Shown here piece by piece: positions 17,071-26,800 of a stretch of 64,000 nt of DNA (positions are counted from its first letter, which is position 1; every line of letters begins with the position of its first letter). A program made the translations under genes and the position numbers. The notes under the pieces are model-generated. The model saw only the letters and a program-made list of their open reading frames with translations. It was not told the origin of the DNA and did no database searches. The stretch comes from Salinigranum halophilum. Its GTDB lineage: Archaea > Halobacteriota > Halobacteria > Halobacteriales > Haloferacaceae. The stretch lies in NCBI RefSeq assembly GCF_007004735.1, contig NZ_ML660182.1, positions 796,122-860,121 on the forward strand, given 5' to 3'.

Positions 17071-18325
17071 GGAGGACGTCATCGTCGTCGGGGGCGGCGT
17101 CGCCGGGACCGTCGCCGCGCTCTCCGCTGCGGAGACGGGCGCGAGCGTCCGGCTCATCACCCACAAGAAGAGCACGCTCCGACACGCGAGCGGCCTCATC
17201 GACGTCCTCGGGTACACGCCCGACGCCGACGGCCCCCTCGCCGACCCCTTCGAGGGGCTCGACAGCCTCCCGGAGGAACACCCCTACCGTGTCGTCGGCG
17301 AAGACGCCATCCGCGAGGGACTGGCCACCTTCGACGACATCGTCGGTGACGAGTACCACGGCGAACACACGGACGCGAACGCGCTCGTCCCCACGCACGG
17401 CGGCGCGGTGAAACCCACGGCACGGTATCCGAAGGCGGCGGCGGCCGGCGTCGCCTCGGACGACCGCGACATGCTCCTCGTGGGGTTCGCGTCGATGACC
17501 GACTTCGAGGCGTCGCTGGCGGCCGACCATCTCGACGCCGCCGGCGTCCCGTTCGAGGCGAGAGGCGTGACCATCGAGTTCCCGAAGCGCTTCCGGGCGG
17601 ACGCGAAGGTGACTCGCTTCGCGAAGGCGCTCGACACCGACGAGGACGTCGGCGGGCGCGGCACCCGCGAAGCGCTCGCCGCGGCCGTCGAGCCGCATCT
17701 GGACGGCGCAGCGCGCGTCGGCTTCCCGTCGCTCCTCGGCGACGACCACCGACACGAGGTACGTGCCGACCTCGAGGCGTATCTGGGCGCGGAGGTGTTC
17801 GAGGTCCCGATGGGCCCGCCCTCCCTGCCCGGACTCCGTCTGGAGGACCTCCTCTTCGACGCGCTCGACGAGGCCGGGGTCGGTATCTCGTCGGGCAACA
17901 AGGCGGTCGGCTACGAGACGGACGACGGCGAGGTGTCGGCCGTCATCGTCGACCGGAAGGGCCGCGAGATTCCGTACCACGCCGACGCGTTCGTCCTCGC
18001 GACGGGCGGCCTCGTCGGCAAGGGCATCGACTCCTCGCGCGAGGGCGTGCGCGAACCGCTGTTCGACTGTTACATCCCCCACCCGGACGACCGCTACGAC
18101 TGGTTCGTCGAAGACGCCTTCGGCGACCACCCGTTCACCTCGTTCGGCGTCGTCCCCGACGACCGGCTTCGACCCACGCGGGCGGACGGTCACGCAGAGT
18201 TCGAGAACCTCTTCGCCGCCGGCGGTGTCGTCGGTGGCGCGAACGTCGCGGCCGAGAAGTCGGCCAGCGGCGTCTCGCTCGCGACCGGTGTCGTCGCGGG
18301 CCGCGCGGCAGGTGACTCCATATGA
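17060..18325 (+). CDS. glpB: Anaerobic-type glycerol-3-phosphate dehydrogenase, subunit B
   Basis: The 421-residue protein has a dinucleotide-binding N-terminus ([19 protein letters not shown]) and a C-terminal FAD/NAD-domain segment around [12 protein letters not shown]. This matches GlpB, the flavoprotein partner that connects the catalytic GlpA to the iron-sulfur subunit GlpC. Start at 17060 lies inside the end of glpA (11 bp overlap) and the stop overlaps the glpC start in an ATGA, so glpABC are translationally coupled in one operon. Confidence 0.93.
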   Translation: MAIEEDVIVVGGGVAGTVAALSAAETGASVRLITHKKSTLRHASGLIDVLGYTPDADGPLADPFEGLDSLPEEHPYRVVGEDAIREGLATFDDIVGDEYHGEHTDANALVPTHGGAVKPTARYPKAAAAGVASDDRDMLLVGFASMTDFEASLAADHLDAAGVPFEARGVTIEFPKRFRADAKVTRFAKALDTDEDVGGRGTREALAAAVEPHLDGAARVGFPSLLGDDHRHEVRADLEAYLGAEVFEVPMGPPSLPGLRLEDLLFDALDEAGVGISSGNKAVGYETDDGEVSAVIVDRKGREIPYHADAFVLATGGLVGKGIDSSREGVREPLFDCYIPHPDDRYDWFVEDAFGDHPFTSFGVVPDDRLRPTRADGHAEFENLFAAGGVVGGANVAAEKSASGVSLATGVVAGRAAGDSI

Positions 18326-19617
18326 GTGACGCACAATCTCCCACAGATTTCGACTTCGAGCCCGTCGACGACTTCGAGCCCGTCGACGTGTTCGACGACA
18401 GTATGGACCTCCGCCCCGGCGCGGACAACTGCTACAAGTGTACGGCGTGCGATACGTCGTGCCCGGTCGCCGAGGTCGACGACGAGTTCCCGGGGCCGAA
18501 GTTCCAAGGACCCGAACAGTGGCGGCTCAAGCGCAAGGAAGACGTCGAAATCGACGACTCCATCCTGTCCTGTTCGAACTGTATGCGGTGTGACAACGCC
18601 TGTCCCTCCAGCGTCCCGCTCTCGCAGATGCACAACGAGGCCCGCGGGGAGTACGTGGAGAACCAGATGGACCACCGCTCCCGGGAGTACATCCGGAACC
18701 GCATCCTCGCGAACTACCGCACGCTCGCCGAACTCGGGAGCAAGGTCCCCCGCATCACGAACGCCGTGATGGGGAACTCGCTCGTCCAGAAGCTCAACGA
18801 GAAGCTGCTCGGCATCACCGCCGAACGGGAGTTCCCCGAGTTCGCGACCCAGACCTTCCGCGAGTGGTGGCGCGAGCGCGGCGGCGCGCAGGTCTCCTCG
18901 GAGGAGAAGCGCATCGCGTACTTCCACGGCTGTTACTCGAACTACAACACGCCCGAGGTCGGCAAGGCCCTCGTGCGCGTGTTCGAGGAGTTCGGCTACG
19001 AGATCGCGGTCCCCCGCCAGCGCTGTTCGGGGACGCCGATGTTCGCGAACGGGATGTTGGACGACGCCGAGCGCGCGGCGAACGTCAACGTCCCCGAGTT
19101 CAAAGACCTCATCGACGAGGGGTACGACGTCATCGCCTCCTGTACCTCCTGTTCGATGTCGCTCAAACAGGAGTACCCCGAACTGTTCCAGATCTCGGGC
19201 ATCGACGAGGTGTCGAACCACACCTACGAGGCGCTGGAGTACCTCCGTATCTACGAGGACGTCCAGGGGGCACTCGAGGGCAAGAGCGTCGACTATCCCG
19301 ACCTCGCGTACCACGCGCCGTGTCACGCCCGCAACCAGGGACTCGACCGACAGGCGGTGGAGCTGTTCAGAGAGGTCGACGGCTTCGAGATCGAGGACGT
19401 CGGCTCCTCCTGTTCGGGCATCTCGGGTACCTACGGCTGGAAGGCCGAGAAGTACGAGAAGTCGATGAAAATCGGCGAGGACATGTTCGACCACATGCAC
19501 CACGCCAAGGGTAGCGTCGGGATGACGGAGTGTCCCACCTGCTCGATGCAGATGGAACACGGGAGCGGCTACGAGATCCGCCACCCGCTCCAGTTGCTCG
19601 AAGAAGCGGTCGCCTGA
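18322..19617 (+). CDS. glpC: Anaerobic-type glycerol-3-phosphate dehydrogenase, subunit C
   Basis: The 431-residue protein has two N-terminal 4Fe-4S clusters (CYKCTACDTSCP and CSNCMRCDNACP) followed by two CCG-type domains (FHGCYSNYNTPEV ... RQRCSGTPMF, and HAPCHARNQG ... SSCSGISGTYGW). GlpC anchors the complex and passes electrons to menaquinone. It starts in the glpB stop (ATGA overlap). In haloarchaea this enzyme is used under aerobic conditions despite the anaerobic name. Confidence 0.95.
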   Translation: MSDAQSPTDFDFEPVDDFEPVDVFDDSMDLRPGADNCYKCTACDTSCPVAEVDDEFPGPKFQGPEQWRLKRKEDVEIDDSILSCSNCMRCDNACPSSVPLSQMHNEARGEYVENQMDHRSREYIRNRILANYRTLAELGSKVPRITNAVMGNSLVQKLNEKLLGITAEREFPEFATQTFREWWRERGGAQVSSEEKRIAYFHGCYSNYNTPEVGKALVRVFEEFGYEIAVPRQRCSGTPMFANGMLDDAERAANVNVPEFKDLIDEGYDVIASCTSCSMSLKQEYPELFQISGIDEVSNHTYEALEYLRIYEDVQGALEGKSVDYPDLAYHAPCHARNQGLDRQAVELFREVDGFEIEDVGSSCSGISGTYGWKAEKYEKSMKIGEDMFDHMHHAKGSVGMTECPTCSMQMEHGSGYEIRHPLQLLEEAVA

Positions 19618-19665
19618 ACGACCTCGCCCTCCAACGGTTCTCGCTGTCGCCTCGCCACCCACCAG

Positions 19666-19908
19666 CTAGCTCGTCGGTACCGCCGAGACGCTGACCTCCC
19701 CGTCGGCGTCGACGGCGACCACGAACCCGTCCAGTGTCCACTCGACGCGCAGGTCGGCCGAACTGTTGGTGAACAGGTCGTCGATGGCTTCGAGGTCGAC
19801 GACCTCCGAGAGCGGTTCCAGGTCGTCGAAGTCGACACCCTTCGCCACGGCGACCGCCCGCACCACGCGAACACTCGGCCGGTCGGTGCGCGTTTCGGTG
19901 ATTGTCAC
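19666..19908 (-). CDS. HalOD1-domain small protein
   Basis: The 80-residue protein matches the HalOD1 output domain pattern: an early VRAVAVAKGVDFDDLEPLSEVVDLEAIDDLF helix segment, then VEWTLDGFVVAVDADGEVSV strands. HalOD1 domains occur alone or at the ends of haloarchaeal signalling proteins and their ligand or target is not known. It lies between glpC and the second GlpA-like gene, on the strand of the latter. It is similar in plan to the HalOD1-like protein at 40785-41069. Confidence 0.75.
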   Translation of the reverse strand: MTITETRTDRPSVRVVRAVAVAKGVDFDDLEPLSEVVDLEAIDDLFTNSSADLRVEWTLDGFVVAVDADGEVSVSAVPTS

Positions 19909-19993
19909 ATGTGCGCGATTGTCACGGGTGACCGTAAATCCGCGTCAGACCTCTGGCTGACGGACACGCCTCGTGTCGCGGCGGCAGCGCGGC

Positions 19994-21235
19994 TCAGTCG
20001 TCGGCCACCACGTCCTCGTCCGTCGGCGACCGCGCGTCGTACGCGGAGACGAACTCGTTCAGTTCGGCGGGGTCACTCGCGCCCGGAAGGACCGCCTCGG
20101 CGGTCCGGCAGGGTTCGTCGACGCCGAGGCGGTCGGCGACGAGGTCGGCCGTCTCCTCGGCCATCAGCCGGTAGGAGGTCAGCTTCCCGCCGACGACGCT
20201 CACGAAGTTCTCCACGCCCTCGTCGGCGTGGTCGAGGACGAAGAACCCACGCGAGATGCCGCGGTTCGCTCCCGAGCCACCGCTCTGGCTCCCGCGGGCG
20301 TCCTCGTCGGGCGCGTAGAGCGGGCGAACCCCCCACCAGGTACGAATCGTTTCCGCGTCGCGAACGGGGGGTAACATGTCGCCACACTCTTCGAACATCT
20401 TGTCGACTTCCGCCTGCGCTTTGGGGTAGTCGTCGGGGTCGTCGACGACGTTGCTGGTCGTCCCGAGCACCACCTGGTCGTCGTGTGGGATGATGATGTC
20501 GCCGTCGGCGGGGTCCCGACAGCGGTTGAGCACGGGGCCGAGGTCGGCGTAGTCGACGGAGACCATCACGCCGCTCGTGGGTCGCATCTCGACCACGACG
20601 CCCGCTTTCTCGGCGACCTGCCCGGCCCACGCGCCCGTCGCGTTCACCACGTACGTCGCGTCGACGTCGGCCGCACCGCCGAGTCGAGCCCCCGTGATGC
20701 GCCCCTCGTCGAGGGCGAACGACTCGAGCGGCGCGTCGCGGAGGACGGTCCCCCCGTGCCGCTCGACGTCGGCCGCGTTGGCCGCGACGAGTCGCGACGG
20801 ATAGACGACCGCGTCGGGGACGACCATCGCCCGCTCGACCGCCGCGGCGAGTCCCGGGACCCGCGCGCGTGCCTCGTCACCCGAGATGACCTCGGCGTCG
20901 ATGCCGTACTCGCGACAGGCGGCGAGTTTCGTGTCGAAGTAGTCGGGGTCGTCCTCCTCGAGTTGGACGAAGAGCCCGCCGGTGTCACCGATACAGTGGC
21001 CGGCGACCTCTCTGAGTATCTCGTTCTCCGCGATGCACTCACGAGCGCCGACCTCGTCGGCCTCGGCGTACCGAGCACCGCTGTGGAGCAGGCCGTGTGA
21101 CCGCCCCGTGGTGCCCGACGAGAGGCCACCGCGGTCGGCCAGCGTTACGTCGACCCCACGCAGGGCGAGGTCACGCGCGATACCGGCACCCGTCGCCCCA
21201 CCACCAACCACCAGGACGTCCGTTCGGTGTGTCAT
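19994..21235 (-). CDS. GlpA-like FAD-dependent glycerol-3-phosphate dehydrogenase lacking the C-terminal Fe-S domain
   Basis: The 413-residue protein resembles GlpA over its FAD-binding and catalytic parts ([60 protein letters not shown]), but it ends where GlpA continues into the Cys-rich BFD domain, so it has no [2Fe-2S] ligands. It could hand electrons to the membrane or another acceptor directly, like GlpD, or act on another 2-hydroxyacid. No glpB/glpC pair is next to it. I chose ATG 21235 over an upstream TTG. A divergent promoter region separates it from ptsH. Confidence 0.82.
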   Translation of the reverse strand: MTHRTDVLVVGGGATGAGIARDLALRGVDVTLADRGGLSSGTTGRSHGLLHSGARYAEADEVGARECIAENEILREVAGHCIGDTGGLFVQLEEDDPDYFDTKLAACREYGIDAEVISGDEARARVPGLAAAVERAMVVPDAVVYPSRLVAANAADVERHGGTVLRDAPLESFALDEGRITGARLGGAADVDATYVVNATGAWAGQVAEKAGVVVEMRPTSGVMVSVDYADLGPVLNRCRDPADGDIIIPHDDQVVLGTTSNVVDDPDDYPKAQAEVDKMFEECGDMLPPVRDAETIRTWWGVRPLYAPDEDARGSQSGGSGANRGISRGFFVLDHADEGVENFVSVVGGKLTSYRLMAEETADLVADRLGVDEPCRTAEAVLPGASDPAELNEFVSAYDARSPTDEDVVADD

Positions 21236-21352
21236 CAAACGTCATTGGACTGGGAAGACTTGACTCTTCTCCCGGTGCTCCGCGGGTGTCGCGGTCGAGG
21301 GTGTGACGACGCACATCGAAGCGGCTAACACCGCTCGTCCGCAGACACGGGT
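21236..21352. promoter_or_regulatory. Divergent promoter region, GlpA-like gene / ptsH
   Basis: This 117 bp gap between divergent starts contains an imperfect inverted repeat (GGGAAGA at 21249-21255 with TCTTCTCCC at 21262-21270) but no strong TATA box on either strand. A weak GCTAACA lies about 25 bp upstream of ptsH. Confidence 0.35.
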
Positions 21353-21619
21353 ATGGAACGACTCGTCACCGTCGTCCCCGAAGCGGGCCTGCACGCCCGC
21401 CCGGCGTCGAAGTTCGTCGAGACCGCGAACGAGTACGACTGCGACATCCAGATCGGCCCCGAGGACGGCGACCTCGTCAACGCCCGGAGCATGCTCGGCG
21501 TGACGGGCCTCGGCGTGAAGTCCGGTGAGAGAGTCCGACTCGTCGCAGACGGCGACGACAGCGAGGCCGCACTCGACGCCTTGGAGGACGTCCTCTCGAC
21601 CGAAGAGGTCGAAGGATAG
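21353..21619 (+). CDS. ptsH: Phosphocarrier protein HPr
   Basis: HPr carries phosphate from PEP (via enzyme I) to EIIA-type proteins. The 88-residue protein has the active-site motif GLHARPAS with the phosphorylated His14, and the ARSMLGVTGLGVKSGE region where bacterial HPr carries a regulatory Ser (SxxGxxxL-type). Its gene converges on dhaM, with a short TTCAG/TTCGG repeat between the stops. In haloarchaea this HPr is thought to feed DhaM. No enzyme I gene is in this window. Confidence 0.94.
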   Translation: MERLVTVVPEAGLHARPASKFVETANEYDCDIQIGPEDGDLVNARSMLGVTGLGVKSGERVRLVADGDDSEAALDALEDVLSTEEVEG

Positions 21620-21630
21620 TTCAGTTCGGT

Positions 21631-22017
21631 TCAGTTCAGTTTTCGGTACTCACGGGCCTCTTCGGCCGCCGCAACCACCGAATCGAGCGTCGCCTTCTCG
21701 CTCGTCGCCTCCACGGCGGCGTTGACAGCCGCTTCGAGGACGGGTGCGTCCGCGATGCGTACCTCGCTTCCCTCACGCATCTCGACAGCGAGTTCGGCGT
21801 TCATCACGGCGCTTCCGAGGTCGACCAGGAGGACGACGCCGTCGCCGTCGTCGGCCGCTTCGATGGCTTCGCTGATTCTGTCTACAGAGGTCCCGAGGCC
21901 GCCGTCGTTGTCTCCACCAGCGGGTTCGATGCTCGCACCGGTCGCCATCTGTGCCGCCACCTCACAGATACCCTCGGCAGCCTTCGCCGAGTGCGAGACG
22001 ACGACGAGGCCGACCAT
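21631..22017 (-). CDS. dhaM: PTS-dependent dihydroxyacetone kinase, phosphotransferase subunit DhaM (EIIA-Man domain)
   Basis: The 128-residue protein is a lone EIIA-mannose type domain with the phosphorylated His9 in VGLVVVSHSAKAAEG and the VVLLVDLGSAVMNAEL core of DhaM. It accepts phosphate from HPr and rephosphorylates the ADP bound to DhaL. The E. coli DhaM is a three-domain fusion with HPr and partial enzyme I; here only the EIIA part is present and HPr is encoded separately next door. Its start follows the dhaL stop with no gap. Confidence 0.94.
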   Translation of the reverse strand: MVGLVVVSHSAKAAEGICEVAAQMATGASIEPAGGDNDGGLGTSVDRISEAIEAADDGDGVVLLVDLGSAVMNAELAVEMREGSEVRIADAPVLEAAVNAAVEATSEKATLDSVVAAAEEAREYRKLN

Positions 22018-22722
22018 CTACGACTCCTCCTCGCCGTCGTCGGGTACCGTCGGCGAGGTGGCGTCTCTGTCGACCTCACCGTCGAGGTACTCACTCGCGG
22101 TCGCTAACAGTTCCTCGAGGATGAACAGCGTGGAGGTCGCCCCGGGGTCCTGGTGACCGACGGAGCGCCAGCCCAGATAGGAGGCGCGCCCCTTCGTCGC
22201 CCGGAGGGGGACGGTGTACGCCACTCCGCGCTCGGCGGCGTCGACGGCCTTCGCGAGCGCCTCCAGCGGCGGGAGGCCGTCCTCCTCGATGGACTTCTTG
22301 TACGTGTGGACGGCGGGCGTGACCACGTCGACCATCGTCTTCTGCCCCAGCTGGGCCCCCCCGCGGTCCTGGAGCTTCTCGAGGTAGGCCTCGGCGAAGG
22401 CGACGCTCGTCTCCGCGGTGATGCCCGCTTCGAGTTCCTGGCTCGCGGTCATGATGGAGCCGCCGTAGAGCGGACCGGCCGCACCACCGACCTCGCTCAC
22501 GATGGCCATGCCGACCGCCTTGACGATGTCGGCCGGCTCGCCGTCCATCCCCTCGGTCTTCTCGAGGACCTTCTGGAAGCCGCGGTTCATGTTCGCCCCG
22601 TGGTCGGCGTCGCCGATGGCCGAGTCGAGGTCCGTGAGGTAGGTCTTCTCGTCGGCGAGTCGCTCGGCGATGTTCTCGAGTGCCGCGTGCAGCGCCGCCA
22701 CCTGGACGTCCGTATCTGCCAT
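22018..22722 (-). CDS. dhaL: Dihydroxyacetone kinase, ADP-binding subunit DhaL
   Basis: The 234-residue protein shows the DhaL motif LDSAIGDADHGANMNRGF with the Asp residues that hold Mg-nucleotide, and the GGASYLGWRSVGHQDPGA-like loop (RASYLGWRSVGHQDPGAT) near the C-terminus. DhaL keeps a tightly bound ADP that is recharged by DhaM and transfers phosphate to dihydroxyacetone on DhaK. An acidic tail (about 25 residues) extends past the bacterial length. The gene lies 48 bp behind dhaK and abuts dhaM. Confidence 0.95.
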   Translation of the reverse strand: MADTDVQVAALHAALENIAERLADEKTYLTDLDSAIGDADHGANMNRGFQKVLEKTEGMDGEPADIVKAVGMAIVSEVGGAAGPLYGGSIMTASQELEAGITAETSVAFAEAYLEKLQDRGGAQLGQKTMVDVVTPAVHTYKKSIEEDGLPPLEALAKAVDAAERGVAYTVPLRATKGRASYLGWRSVGHQDPGATSTLFILEELLATASEYLDGEVDRDATSPTVPDDGEEES

Positions 22723-22770
22723 GCCACCGAATCAGCCGGAAAGAAAATAAGGATACGGGCAGCGGCGACC

Positions 22771-23772
22771 CTACTCTCGGACGGTCATCGCCGGCGTGTC
22801 GCAGGGAGCGCCGATGAGCTCCTTCAACTCGTCGTCGACGGCACACACCGTAATCGAGCAGCCCATCATGTCGAGCGACGTCATGTAGTCGCCGACCCAC
22901 GCGTCCCACGTCTCCAGGCCGTGGTCGTCGAGGAGTTCCTGGAGTTTGCGGTTGACGATGAACAGTTCCGACTGCGGTGTCCCACCCATCCCGTTGACGA
23001 TGGTGATGACCTCCTGGCCCTCGTCGAGGTCGAGGTCTTCGAGCACGTGTTCGGTGAGGTGTTCGGTGACCTCGTCGGCGCTCATCACGTCCGTCCGCTC
23101 CGTCCCCGGTTCGCCGTGGATGCCGATACCGAGTTCGATCTCGTCTTCGCCGAGGTCGAACGTCGGCTCACCCTTCTCGGGGGTGACACAGGAGGTGAGC
23201 GCCATCCCCATCGTTCCGACGTTGTCGATGACCTTCTCGGCGACTTCCTGCACCTCCTCGAGGCTGCCGCCCTGAGCGGCCTTCGCGCCGGCGGCTTTGT
23301 GGACGAGGATGGTCCCACAGACGCCGCGTCGACCCGAGGTGTACAGCGAGTCCTCGACGGCGACGTCGTCGTTCACGACGACCTGTGCGACGTCGACGCC
23401 CTCCATCTCCGCCAGTTCGGCGGCGGTGTCGAAGTTCATCACGTCGCCCTCGTAGTTCTTCACCACACAGAGGACGCCCTCGCCGCCGTCACACGCCTGA
23501 ATCATCTCCTGGAGCTGGTCGGCCGTCGGGGATGTGAACACCTCGCCCGCGGCGGCACCGTCGAGCATCCCCTCGCCGAGGTAGCCCGCGTGTGTCGGCT
23601 CGTGGCCCGAGCCACCGCCGGAGACGATTCCCACCTTGCCGTCGACGGGGGCGTCCTCCCGGACGAGGACCTCGATGTCGTCGAGCCGTCGTACCTGGTC
23701 GGGGTACGCCGCGACCATCCCATCGAGCATCTCGTCGACAACGTCCGCCGGTTCGTTGATGAGTTTCTTCAT
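22771..23772 (-). CDS. dhaK: Dihydroxyacetone kinase, substrate-binding subunit DhaK
   Basis: The 333-residue protein matches DhaK: MKKLINEPADVVDEML N-terminus, GSGHEPTHAGY with His57 and IGIHGEPG with His219, equivalent to the two active-site histidines (56 and 218) of the E. coli protein; the latter forms a hemiaminal with dihydroxyacetone. The ATG at 23772 begins this conserved N-terminus, and upstream in-frame sequence is low-complexity. First gene of the dhaKLM operon, with an AT-containing box at 23800-23809 about 28-37 bp upstream. Confidence 0.96.
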   Translation of the reverse strand: MKKLINEPADVVDEMLDGMVAAYPDQVRRLDDIEVLVREDAPVDGKVGIVSGGGSGHEPTHAGYLGEGMLDGAAAGEVFTSPTADQLQEMIQACDGGEGVLCVVKNYEGDVMNFDTAAELAEMEGVDVAQVVVNDDVAVEDSLYTSGRRGVCGTILVHKAAGAKAAQGGSLEEVQEVAEKVIDNVGTMGMALTSCVTPEKGEPTFDLGEDEIELGIGIHGEPGTERTDVMSADEVTEHLTEHVLEDLDLDEGQEVITIVNGMGGTPQSELFIVNRKLQELLDDHGLETWDAWVGDYMTSLDMMGCSITVCAVDDELKELIGAPCDTPAMTVRE

Positions 23773-23870
23773 GTTGCGTGCTACCAGACGGAGAACGGGG
23801 TGAAAAGTGTTTGTCGTGAACGATGAGGAACGACGAGCGTTTCGCCCGACGACGGGCGGTCGCGACCCGC

Positions 23871-26800
23871 TCAGGCGGCCGGTTCGGCCGCCTCGATGCG
23901 GTCGATACCGATGGTCACCGAGACGCCCTCGACGTCCCACTCCTCGACGAGGTCCATCTTCTCGGTGTCCTCGACGAACGCCTCGGTCCGTGTCTCCTCG
24001 GCGATGAGGTCGCGGTGGCGGTCGACGAGGTCGGAGATGCGGTCGTCGGCGACCTCGACTGCCGTGTGAATCTCCTCGTCGACGGCCAGGTCGAGCCGCT
24101 TTCGCATCTCCTGAATCCGCCGGACGACGTCGCGGGCGTAGCCCTCGGCCTCGATCTCCTCGGTCAGGCTGGTGTCGACGTACACCGTCCCGGAGTCGAA
24201 GTCGGCACCGGAGACGTGTGCTGGCGGCTCGGCGCGCCACTCGACCATCTCGTCGGTGAGTTCGTACTCGTCACCGTCGACCATCACCGACAGGGTGTCG
24301 CCGGCGAGTTCGTCCCGGGTCGCCCCCTCGACGGCACTCATGAGCTTCTGGGCGTCGGCACCGAACTCGGGGCCGATGACGCCCATCTGCGGCTCGGCGT
24401 ACTCGACGAGTTCGTCGAACGTCTCGACCACCTCGACCGCACGGGCGTTGACCCGCTCCAAGAGGAGGGCAGAGAGCGACTCGACCGCCCCCCGCACGTG
24501 CTCGTCGTCGGACGCGACGACGACGCGCGGGACGGGCCACCGGAGCTTCCGCCCACCCTGCTGTCGGGCGTTCGCCGCCGCCTCCTCGACCGTCCGCAGG
24601 ACGGCCATCTCCTCTTCTAACGTGGGCTGGTGGAGCGACTCGTCGACCTCGGGAGCCGACAGCGCGTGGACCGACGTGGCTTCCCCATCGAGCAACTGGT
24701 ACATCCGCTCGGTGATGTACGGCGTGAAGGGCGCGAGGAGCCGGACGGCCTCGTCGAGCACGACCGAAAGCGTCGCGTACGCGCCGCGTTTCGAGTCCGA
24801 ATCCTCGTCCTCCCACATCCGCTCGCGGATGGCCTTCACGTAAAAGCGCGAGACGTCGGCCGTGACGAAGTCCACGACCGCGTTGAGCGCGTCGTGGACG
24901 CGGTACTCGGACCAGGCGTCGTCGACCTCACGCTTCACCGACTGGAGGCGCGAGAGCACCCACTCGTCGACGACGGTGAGTTCGCCGTCCGAGAGGTCGG
25001 CGTCGGCGGGGTCGTAGTCGTCGAGTTCCATGTACGACAGCGGGAAGCGGAAGACGTTCCAGAAGATGTTGAGCTTCGACTGGGTCTCGCCCATCCCGTC
25101 CCACTCGAACGCGAGGTCCTCGCCGTGCTGGTTGTGCGAGAGCAGGTAGGCCCGAAGCGGGTCGCGACCGAACCGGTCGATGGCCTCCTCGGGTGTGACG
25201 ATGTTCCCCAGCGACTTGGACATCTTTCGCCCGTCGCTGTCGTTGGCGAAGCCGTGCATCAGCACCTGCTTGTACGGCACCTCGCCGACCGAGGCGGTGC
25301 CCATCCCCAACTGCGACCAGAACCACCCGCGCGTCTGGTCGTGCGCCTCGATGATGAGGTCGGCGGGCCACAGTTCGTCGAACGCCTGGGTCGAGGAGGG
25401 GTAGCCGAGTGTCCCCCACGTCGCCACCGACGAGTCGATCCAGACGTCGAACACGTCGGGGACGCGCTCGTAGGTGGTGCCGTCCTCGGTGATGGTCAGT
25501 GGGTCCACCGAGGGACGGTGGAGGTCGATGTCGTCGGGGTCGATGTCCTGGTCGACCCGTTCTGCCAGTTCCTCGCGCGTGCCGACGACGAGGATGTCCT
25601 CGGTGGAGTACTCCTCTCCTCGTGGAACCCAGATGGGGAGGGGAATCCCCCAGTAGCGCTGGCGGGAGACGTTCCAGTCGGGCGCGTCCGCGACGAAGTT
25701 CCGGAAGCGGTTGTCGCGGGCCCAGTCGGGGAACCACTCCGAATCCTCGATGTTGTCCAGCAGTTGCTCCTTGACGTCGGTGACCGTGATGAACCACTGG
25801 TCGGTCGCGAGGAAGATGATGTCCGTATCGCACCGCCAACACTGGCCGTAGCGGTGGTGGTGGGTCCCCGAGTGGAGGAGTTTCCCCCCGGAATCGAGGT
25901 CGGCCACGATGTCGTCGTTGGCGTCGCGGACGAACGTCCCCGCGTAGTCGCCTGCGGCCGCGGCGAACGTCCCGTCGCCGTTGACGGGCGAGAAGATTCC
26001 GAGTCCGAGTTCCTGCCCGCGCTCGAAGTCCTCCTGCCCGTGCCCGGGTGCGGAGTGCACTAATCCAGTCCGGTCGGCCTCGACGTACTCCGCGGTGTAC
26101 ACCTGCCCGGCCCCCTCGAAGCTGGCGTGGTCCGGTACCTCCTCGGCGAGGGGGTGGTCGTACGTCCAGCCGACCATCTCCTCGCCCGAGACCTCCTCGA
26201 GGACCTCGTAGTCGGTGTAGCGGCCCTTCTTCAGCACCTCCTCAACGCAGGGTTCGGCGAGGTAGAGCACCTCGCTCTCGCCGTCTTTCTCGGCGCGGAC
26301 CGCCTGATACGTCATCTCGGCGTCGACGGCGACGAAGGTGTTCGCGGGGATGGTCCACGGCGTTGTCGTCCAGATGACGAGGTTCCCCTCTCGCTCTCGG
26401 AGGGGGAACTTCACGTAAATCGAGGGCGACTCGATTTCGTGGTACTCGACCTCGTTGTCGGCGATGGCCGTCTCACACCGGGGACACTGGTTGATGGCGC
26501 GCTTGCCCCGCTCGACGAGACCGTTGTCGTGGACGTTCGAGAACGCCCACCACGCGGCCTCCATGTACTCCGGTGAGATGGTCTTGTACGGGTCGTCCCA
26601 GTCCATCCACGCCCCGATGGACTGGAAGTCCTCGTCCATGTTTTCCCGATTCCGCTCGGCGAAGGCCTTGCACTCCTCGATGAACGCCTCCATCCCGTAC
26701 TCTTCGATGTCCTTCTTCGATTCGAAGCCGAGTTCCTCCTCGACTTTCACCTCGATGGGCAGGCCGTGCATGTCGTAGCCCGGCCGGTCCGTCACCCGGA

